From the NCBI GenBank assembly GCA_036971615.1, contig JAYKKR010000001.1, forward strand, positions 992,001 to 1,056,000: a DNA stretch of 64,000 nucleotides. The letters are read 5' to 3'. The notes under the pieces are model-generated. The model was not told the origin of the DNA. It saw only the letters and a list, made by a program, of their open reading frames with translations, and searched no databases. Of this stretch, positions 56,039 through 64,000 are shown piece after piece. Source of the DNA: Amyloporia xantha (taxonomy: Eukaryota > Basidiomycota > Agaricomycetes > Polyporales > Adustoporiaceae). Each line of letters starts with the position of its first letter. Positions within the stretch are counted from its first letter, which is position 1. A program made the translations under genes and the position numbers.

Positions 56039-58747
56039 ATGGCATCGTCATCATCATCGTCCCCTGAAATATCTACCGCTCCACCCGCAACAGGATCGCA
56101 ATCAACCGTACAATACTCTCACCTAAGTCGGGAGGAAGTGCTTGAGGAGCTCTCAAGGTCAGCGAAGAATCTTATCGCTCGTATACTGTGTCATATTCAT
56201 CCATATCCAGTCGATTTATCTTGAATCTGCCCGAAGAGGAGCTCGCGTCCCTAGAGCGAGTGTGTTTTCAAGTCGAACAAGCGTTGGTGTTTGATCACTT
56301 CATCGCCTCTATCATCTTAAAATGTTGTCCGTTTCTTCCCACTTCAGACATTGGTATTATGAAGATTTTATTCGAGAACAGAACCCAACAAAATTTCACT
56401 CCTATACATTGAAGACGTTCTCCGAGGCGCTGTTCCGCGCATCTCCGCCTTTGCAACACTGGGCACATGACCATGAGCGGGCATTCGCATCCTTTATGCA
56501 GTACAAGACGAGGGTGCCGGTTTGTGGCGCAATCATGCTTAACGATACTTGGGAGAAAGTGAGTCATTGTTTCTTCAATGGGAGGAGTACAGCTCACGAA
56601 GATCATCTGATATCTTTTGATATCTATCTTATATTTTAGTGCGTGCTCGTGAAAGGCTGGAAATCCTCCGCCGGATGGGGCTTTCCCAAGGGTAAGATCA
56701 ACGAACAAGAGCCTCGACCTCGCTGCGCTGCGCGAGAGGTGAGTGATGGTGGTGTTTGCGTCGAGAGATTGTCTGAGCTCTAGTGGCAGGTTCTGGAAGA
56801 GACAGGTTATGACTTGGAAGGACAAATTGCTCCTGAAGATGTCATCGAGCTATCCATCAAGGAGCAGTCCATTTCCTTGTATATCGTCCCCGGAGTTCCG
56901 GAAGACTATCCCTTCAAGACAAGGACTAGGAAGGAGATCAGTGTATGACTGGCCCTATTCACAATCCTGTTCTTCCGCTCATGGTGTCCTGTAGAAAATC
57001 GCGTGGTTCAAGCTCTCTGATTTACCTACATGGAAACGTAGCAAGGCGGTTCCAGGGAAATTCTACCTCATATCTCCCTTCATAGGGTATGCTTCTACTC
57101 TTTATCCTAATTTGTGATTTCGCTCATCATTCATGTAGTCCTCTCAAGGCTTTTATTAACAGTCGGAAGCCCCGTAATTTGCAACGCCGAACTCGCAGGT
57201 CGCAAAGCGTCCAACTACATCAAGAAATTCACCTCTCAAGTGAGGAAGACGGCAGTGCATTTGATACTTGTCCGACGGTCATCAACGACTCTAACGCACA
57301 AGAGTCGAGCTCTCAATCATCTTCTGCTGATAATGGGGAGCCGCAGACTCCGTCGCCGCAATACAGTGCTTCGCACCTTAGCTTACAAGCGCCTCCACAG
57401 CTCCTACATGCAGACGATGAGGTAGGCAGTGCGCTGAACCTTAGCGGAGTGGACCCGCACTTCGCCCGCCTCCTCAACTCGTTGTCGCTGTCGGCCTCGG
57501 GGGCCACGATCAACGGCGATGGCAAGTCTGATCTTTCGCTACAGCAGAAATCCCATCTGTCTATCAGCTCTATCAACTCTACCACCTCAGCAACTCCAAA
57601 CTCGATGAGAGTAGCACATGATGTCCAGAACCGCCCTGGTTCAACCGATTGGTCGATTAACGTCCCCGAGACCCACGCTTCTGCTCTTTCATCGTCTACG
57701 CAGCTTGATACTAGCTCGGCCCAGCATCCGAGTCGATCAGCGACAACCACACCGATGCTTCCAGCCGTTCAACCTACCCCTTCCTTATCGGCGAATACGC
57801 ATTGCGATGGCTCTAGCCGTAGTCGTCAAACCCCCCCTTCATACTCAGTCCCCCCTGTCGCATCCACGCAAACCGTCGGGGATACCGCGCTCGTCAAGCA
57901 ATCTCCTGGGCTGTCACGTGCTCGGCATGGTCCCAGAGCTTCTGCGGATATTTCGCCCTACCTTTCCCGCCCACGAGATATCTCCAAGGAGATGAAGTAT
58001 ATATCTATGCTGGAAAATGTTGTCAAAGAGTCAGACAAGATTTCACACCAACGAACTCAGGGTCCGCCTCAGCCGCAGTATTCACAGATATTTCAAAGCG
58101 AGACGACGTCGAGAGCACCAGGCCCATCTGCGTCAGTTCCTCCGTCTTCTGCCTATGGTCGCGTGGAGTCTCCTGTGATCTATTCATCTGGTTCAGTCGC
58201 TGCAACGGCCCATTCGTCGGCGGCGCCTCACGTATCACAGCGAATGCTCCCATTTGATCCCACTCCGTTCGACGATCCGTTCACTGTCCGACCCCGCACG
58301 AGTGCTGCTTTCCATCCCATGCCTTATCCTCCGCCACCTCATCAAGCCAATTTGGGAGTGGAGAATCTGCGATTTATGGCGTCCGGCGCGGACCCTCGCA
58401 ATCACATACAGCCTCGTCTCCACGCCATGGGCAATCACCCTCCTCAAATGATCGTAGCTCCCTTGGGGCAGCCGATGTTTCCTCCACGCCCATTTTCAAT
58501 GATGAATGGACAACAAGGCGGTCCCCCTCTTCGCGTAGTTCCCCCACCATTCCCGGCCTCCAGATACGGACAGCCACCCCCGCTCTCCGCTCCAGCTATC
58601 TCCCCGTCCTCTACTTTCCTCCCTCCCGCTAATGTCACGCAGCCCGCAAACAACGCTCATTTACTATCTATCCTAAACACTCCTAGTACTGCACCACGCA
58701 CGGTCCCTGTGCAAACCGGTATTATGAACGGTATGGGCCCTAGATGA
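56039..58747 (+). CDS. DCP2: mRNA decapping enzyme DCP2
   Basis: Nudix hydrolase that removes the m7G cap in 5'-3' mRNA decay, acting with DCP1 in P-bodies. The N-terminal regulatory domain has RFILNLPEEELASLERVCFQ and HWYYEDFIREQNP. The Nudix domain has VPVCGAIMLNDTWEK, CVLVKGWKSSAGWGFPKGKI and the Nudix box NEQEPRPRCAAREVLEETGY (catalytic REVLEETG), then Box B-like KTRTRKEIS|KIAWFKLSDLP and KFYLISPFIGPLKAFI. The long C-terminus (>450 aa) is disordered, Ser/Pro/Gln-rich and ends in a Pro/Met-rich region, typical for fungal DCP2 tails that carry Edc3/Pat1-binding leucine motifs. One such stretch may be HFARLLNSLSLS and another NAHLLSILNTPS. Exons up to about 57130 are small; the C-terminal region is one large exon. 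Confidence 0.94.
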
Positions 58748-60409
58748 TATATTTTTCGGTCTTACGTGAGTGCAGTGCTTGACATATCCCTGTAGCATGA
58801 CTTCACAATCATATTTCTGTTCTATTGATTCGTGACCTGTTCATCTGTGCTTCTCTGAACTTGTCTACTATTTTGTGACCGTTGGAGATCGTCTTTTGGG
58901 CGGGTCTCCCCATCGAACCATCCTTATCGCTTGCCTTGTTTCCATTTACCGTTTTGCGTCGTTTTCACGTCGCTATTGACCCTCTCTAGTACAAACCTCT
59001 TCTCATTAACATCTGATTGCGTTACACATCCGTTCCATATATCGCAGTACCGATGCCTACTTGTCTTGTTCGACTCTCGCTTTCCTCCCTATCGATATCC
59101 ATCGCACGCGTCGGTTTGTTTAGTTATGTAGCTTAGTGCTTAGGTGTCTACTCGTACTCGTCAGTCGCAAACCAATAAACATGTAGTGCATGATTTCCTT
59201 TTAGCATTGACATAATAGCGACATCAACAGTAACAAATCTTTCGAGTGGTAAGAGCGTTATTTTGCCATCTCATGATAGGATTTTTACACATTCAGCATA
59301 CACGAAGTAGGGATTACTATAGGTTACGACACTCCAATAAGGGCACGGGATTCAAGACGGCTCGAGCGATCCAGTATCGACATCGACAGTTCGAATGGTG
59401 AATGGTAGATGATGTCTTCCCAAGCATAATCTAGCATCACTTCCGTAACATCAGCGAATACTCGCTGAAGTGCAATACCTTCCTTCTAATTCCCATCAAG
59501 CTTGGTGACAGGCATTCAGCGGAAATTGACTGGGTGGGCAATCTCAATGCTGACCGCAGTCAAGTCCAGGCAGTGCTCTGGACCACTGCTTTTCTAACAG
59601 ATAGAAGCTCGCGGTTAGAAAACGTACCCCCGAAATCCCCGGTCATCACTCGGGCTTAGAAACTACCTAGACGGAAGACTCGCACAAGGGTAGAAATAGA
59701 TGGCGTGTGAGGCATGAGACACACTGGCCTAGGTAATGGCATCTCTGAATGAGTCCAAAGGGGCTCGCTTCATCGACCAAGCCTGAGACTGTACGCAGGA
59801 ATCAAGAGGTCGGAAGATCCGGACGAGAAGTCACCGAGGAAACGAGACACAAGTAGACCATTCAGAGCAGAAGTAAAATCGGAATTGATGTGAGTCCGAC
59901 GCTGCTGTTTCGTCGCAATCGCCAAAAAAGCGCTGTCCTTCAGGATGTAGAGACAGGTACTCACAGTGTTCTACTTACACACTGGCCGGTGGACTTTGCA
60001 GAGCGCCCTAGCTAGTCCACAACGTCGGACCGCGCTCGCTGTCACAGGTGAGCACGTTGGTCGATTCAGGAGAAACCAGTCAAGACATGGCCACCAACCA
60101 ACAATTACATTCAACCCAGAACAGTATCGAGCGCATATTGATAGTCGGTGCATGAGCGACTCGACTCCTTCAATTGCAAGTGCAGCTCAAGGATATTGCT
60201 GTTTGAAAGCTTACTAGCACTGCGAGCGCCTATAATCAGCTTCAAACGTGTAAGATTACGTAAGATCAAATTTGTATCACCAATTTGGGGACGATCGTCT
60301 CCTCACGGACCTCTCCACAACTGCCTCCAATCTCTCCGGTCTCTTATTTTCATTTCTCCCCTTCGTTCTTTGCTTCACTCCATATCTTTATTCGTTTCAT
60401 GTATGAGCC
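58748..60409. other. Long gene-free interval between DCP2 and PRS
   Basis: About 1.66 kb. The first ~450 bp look like 3' UTR-type T-rich sequence. No ORF with protein-like features was seen on either strand, and no repeat was detected. A CT-rich tract at 60,300-60,380 precedes the next start. Confidence 0.5.
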
Positions 60410-61737
60410 ATGTTCACTGGTAACGGAATCAAAATTTTCACTGGTATGTACTCTCGATTCAATCGATTGCCATCGGTAACGAACCTTTCACCGTCGCTGC
60501 AGGCACTAGCCATCCCGAGCTCGCAGAGATCATAACCCGCCGGTGCAGTCTCTGTACTTAGTATCTCTGATGCATCGTGTGCTCATTCTCGATCATTGTG
60601 CAGTCTGGGTATTCCATTGAACAAGGCAGAAGTCACCAAGAGCGGCATTGGCGAGACGAACGTGCGCATCGTCGAGTCCGTGCGCGAGGACGATGTCTAC
60701 ATCATCAACACTGGTTGCGGCCAGATTAACACCGCCCTCATGGAGCTGTGCATCATGGTTCACGCCTGCAAGATCGCGAGCGCAAAGCGGATAACGGCCA
60801 TCCTACCGCTCTTCCCCTATGCTCGGCAAGACAAGAAGGACAAGAGTCGTGCGCCGATTACCGCCAAGCTCGTCGCCAATATGATTCAACAGTCGGGATG
60901 CGATCATGTTGTGGTGAGTTGGCCTGTCATCCAATGCAACTGGTGTGATTCTGGATGTCCGAAATATGCTGACCCCGTCTTGATGCATGTGCAGACGATG
61001 GACCTACATGCATCGCAAATCCAGGGTTTCTTCGACGTTCCCGTGGATAAGTACGTCTCTTTGGCGTTGCGCTGTCGTCACTTGACTTACGTTCGCCGTT
61101 CTGCAGTGTAAGTAGTGTCCGCATGGTATTTCCTACTAACCTTCATATGTGTTTGATGTCAGCTATACGCCGAGCCGTCCGTAATACAGTACATCCGCAC
61201 TAACTTCGACCTGTCGCAAATTGTCATCGTGTCACCAGATGCCGGTGGTGCCAAGCGGTACGTCATAGAGCCTTCGACCAGACTGTTCGGTTGGATCAGC
61301 TTCGTTACAGGGCTACGTCAATAGCAGACCGCCTGGGTGTCGACTTTGCACTATTTCATAAAGAACGCAAGAAGGCAAATGAAGTGTCGCGGATGGTACT
61401 CGTTGGCCGTGTGAAGGAGAAAATCGCCATCCTTGTCGACGACATGGCCGACACTTGCGGCACCCTTTGTCTTGCAGCACAGCACTTGTCCGAAGCAGGC
61501 GCCGTCAAAGTGTACGGTCTCGTCACCCATGGGATCCTCAGCGGCAATGCGTTGAAGACCATCGAGGAGAGCGCGCTTGAGAAGTTGATTGTTACCAACA
61601 CGATCCCACAGCAAGAAAACATGGAGAAATGCAAGAAGATTGAGGTAATTGACATCGGGAATGTGCTTGCCGAGGTCATCAGGAGAAGTCACTACGGGGA
61701 GAGTGTCTCCAAGTTGTTTGATGAGGTGCCGTATTAG
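60410..61737 (+). CDS. PRS: Ribose-phosphate pyrophosphokinase (PRPP synthetase)
   Basis: Makes PRPP from ribose 5-phosphate and ATP for purine, pyrimidine, histidine and tryptophan synthesis. The start at 60410 ([30 protein letters not shown]) is followed by [60 protein letters not shown] (the DLHA(S)QIQGFF signature), [48 protein letters not shown] (PRPP-binding loop DDMADTCGT) and [14 protein letters not shown]. It ends [14 protein letters not shown]. Length is about 320 aa, normal for the family. Introns interrupt after TG, TRR, HVV, VDN and KR. Fungi usually have several PRS genes; which paralogue this is cannot be said. Confidence 0.95.
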
Positions 61738-63401
61738 AGGCGTCTCGCATGTTGTGCCGAATATATGTAGGGTTTGTGAATGAATTAGACCCTTGCTGTA
61801 CAGTAAGTGACCATATTGAATCTCAAGGCAGAATGGCGTCTGTCTTAGCTCCGACAAGGCATTGAGTTCGAAGTTTCAATTTGTTCAAGCTCAAGCTCAA
61901 CCGCAGCGCGGCTAACGTAAACGTCGACGCTTGCGGGTGCGGTAGTGATGACGTAGGTGAGAACCAAATTACGAGTGTGTTCGGGTTCACCATAGCCCAC
62001 TGCGAAAATATCCCATAGCAACAACACCGGTCCCACGGGACCGACACTGGAATGGAGAAAACAAAGTGAGATAATAATTCTTCAGCGGAACGCTTCGAAA
62101 ATATTGAGTCACGATGCTCAAAGGGACAGGTGGACTTGAAGGATACATACACCCGAAGCAAGGATTGTAAGCCAATTGTAAGCGGGTTGTAAGCAGCTCA
62201 TATGCATGGAAGAAACGGCAATCTTCTGGACGTAAAATTGGGAATCCATGGGAAGATGTAGTCATCATCCGTCGATAGCGGAAATTCGGAACGTGTTTCG
62301 GTGGCTATCGAGTTTTTAGCGTTGGGTCGCAGGTAGATTGCCATGAAGATCCTCGCGGGGCGGCTCGGAAGGAGAGGACATGTGAGAGAGGGGGAAGAGA
62401 GAAGCCAAACTGCTTTCAGGTGTTATTATTCACGACGTTGAGGGTGACAGATGCCGGAACCGCCATGTTTGCCGGCGCCAGGTGGGCAAGGACCAGACGG
62501 CGAAAAGAAGGCTGGGAAACGAAACGAAGATGGGTTTGACAAATGGGACACATCGCGGACCACGCGCACACCGCTTCTCGTCCCATCACGCCCCGATAAC
62601 CCAGTGATCTGCAGGATGTTCGCGGGCGAGGCCTAGCAGTTGCTGTCCAGCTGTCAAGCTAGCGCGCAGAGCGTCAGATGGAGCGAACAACGAGAGCAGC
62701 AGACGATGAACTGTATACGATATGCAGTCTGACTGGATAAAATAGCTGGGAGGGTTGGTCGTGGCTAGATAGCCGATGTAGCGGTAACAGAAATAGCAGA
62801 GGTGATGGCGGCATGATACCGGATTAGGCTCTTTTCCAAGTCCACGGCCGCGGGTGCACTGCCAGGATTGCCGAACGCGCATGCCCAGACATTTTCACAG
62901 ACGCCCTCTGTTGCGCCATCCCTTTTCGAGCAGGGTTTGTCCGTCCGGCAGGTGGTGATTGCTCGAGGACCTCTGTGCGACATTGCTCTGCCGACATTAT
63001 TGCTGTGCGACCTGGGCTGAGCTGGAGCCTGGTCACGGGGGCCGTCTTGATTGCCTCTAGTTGGCTGATTTGCGAGGAGAGAGAGAGATACAGGAGCTGT
63101 ATGACAGGCGGGCGGTAGTGAAATTACCCAGAACGGTCACACCGATCACATTCGGCTCGCTGCACCAAACATCCGCCACTCGCCATCCACCGAATTCTTC
63201 TCTCCTTCGCTCAGGCCTTTTGCCTTTCTCCTCCTCCTCCTCCCGTCCCCGCCCTCTCAATCCGCTCCCCCGCCCGCCCGCCCACCCCGTCTACTAACCC
63301 GTTATTTAATCCTCGTCCACCCCGAATGTTCATCGCCTCATTACTCTAATTACCACCTCGACTCCTCTCCTCTGGCGGGCGATGCTAGTCCAACTCGTAT
63401 C
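61738..63401. other. Long gene-free interval before the kinase gene
   Basis: About 1.66 kb. A 63-codon minus-strand frame at 61845-62036 looks mildly protein-like (SVDVYVSRAAVELELEQIE) but lacks an ATG and partners. A CT-rich promoter-like tract lies at 63,205-63,290. Confidence 0.45.
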
Positions 63402-64000
63402 ATGTACACAAACCATGTCCCTCAAAGCCATTCTCTCCCACTCCACAACACTTATTCAAATCATATGCCAAACGGCCATCTTCACCCCGCGCAGCCAGTG
63501 CCCAATGGCTCGACCCATCCATCATCCCAGTCTAGTCGCTCCCCCGTCCCACAGGCACCCAAAGACCCTGTCACCGTCGTGGGCATCCCCTCTGTTTTGG
63601 TGCAGAACAACGAACTCGTCGTGGGCGATTCCCAAAGCAGTCAGTCTCCTCCCACATTATTTGCCCACGTCCCCCGACCCCCTCCTTCACGCCTGCTGAC
63701 CTTCCATCCCATTTCGCAGCCTCGACGCGATCGTACACACCGCTTAAGGTCGTGGGCGATGGCTCATTTGGCACCGTATGGCTATGCGATTGGCATGGGA
63801 CGCTACCGCCCAATACACCCATGTCTGCCATGCAGTGCAGCGCTGGTGCGCGGCCGGAGTACGCGGGGAAGAGACTCGTCGCTGTCAAAAGGATGAAGAA
63901 GAGGTGGGAAGGCGGGTGGGATGAATGCAGGAAGCTCAAGGAGCTCGAGGTACGTGACGCTCCCACGTCGTTCTCAGTCGCAACCCTTGAGCGTATTTTA
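63402..64000 (+). CDS. Ime2/MAK-like serine/threonine protein kinase, 5' part
   Basis: The N-terminal disordered segment starts MYTNHVPQSHSLPLHNTYSN and contains PVTVVGIPSVLVQNNELVVG. After one intron (donor near 63637, acceptor at 63718) the kinase domain begins STRSYTPLKVVGDGSFGTVW, with the glycine-rich loop GDGSFGTV. It then has LVAVKRMKKRWEGGWDECRK (VAVK with the ATP-binding Lys; the helix C side reads RKLKELE). KRMKxxW..W.EC..L.E is characteristic of the RCK family (Ime2, MAK, ICK). A GTACGT donor follows ELE, and the gene runs past base 64000. A Pro/Gly insert between strands 1 and 2-3 (CDWHGTLPPNTPMSAMQCS) is longer than in yeast Ime2. A role in meiosis or sexual development is inferred from family. 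Confidence 0.8.

Overview
The window reads as nuclear DNA of a filamentous basidiomycete, most likely an Agaricomycete (polypore-like; this is inference). Coding regions are dense and on both strands. They are broken by many introns, most of 50-70 bp with GT..AG ends. Several families are typical of that class: the WW-like proteins with C-terminal membrane helices, a GT31-like glycosyltransferase, and a TPR-MYND protein. No tRNA, rRNA, CRISPR or bacterial-type operon was seen. Gene models below were spliced by eye. Where exon coordinates are given, the exon lengths sum to a multiple of three.

Bases 1-24,670 are a conserved block: a GT31-like glycosyltransferase (cut by the left edge), a GST-like protein divergent from an SGT1-like CS/SGS co-chaperone, a small Cys/His protein with a decayed neighbour, dihydrofolate reductase, mitochondrial ribosomal protein bL36m, a drug/metabolite-type transporter, a PPZ-type phosphatase, ribosomal protein uS17, a seven-helix membrane protein, a GC-rich degenerate repeat patch (17.56-18.45 kb), DNA ligase I, the mitochondrial pyruvate carrier subunit MPC1 and a conserved protein of unknown function.

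Bases 24,671-47,200 are an accessory island with no housekeeping gene. It holds (i) a cluster of four related, intact, unrecognised genes on the minus strand (called the WRPRG family here) plus remnants of at least one or two more, (ii) two paralogous WW-like/transmembrane genes on the plus strand, (iii) a recent Ty3/Gypsy retrotransposon (38,811-44,416) with perfect 5-bp target duplications, apparently identical LTRs, a plausible -1 frameshift signal between gag and pol, and an integrase missing its last catalytic residue, (iv) a 203-bp MITE nested in the 3' LTR, and (v) a 560-bp hAT-like nonautonomous element with perfect 18-bp TIRs and 8-bp target duplications. The WRPRG family is the best candidate for something undescribed: all four members have four exons, three phase-2 introns, a small acidic exon 3, and a basic last exon opening with (S/D)-rich sequence followed by WRPRG.

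Bases 47,224-64,000 return to conserved genes: isopentenyl-diphosphate isomerase, a Rec8-type meiotic cohesin kleisin, a GRAM-domain membrane protein, a TPR-MYND protein divergent from the decapping enzyme DCP2, a ribose-phosphate pyrophosphokinase, and the start of an Ime2/MAK-like protein kinase running off the right edge. The conserved genes serve separate core processes (nucleotide and folate metabolism, isoprenoid synthesis, translation, DNA joining, mRNA decay, meiosis). They show no common pathway beyond ordinary synteny.
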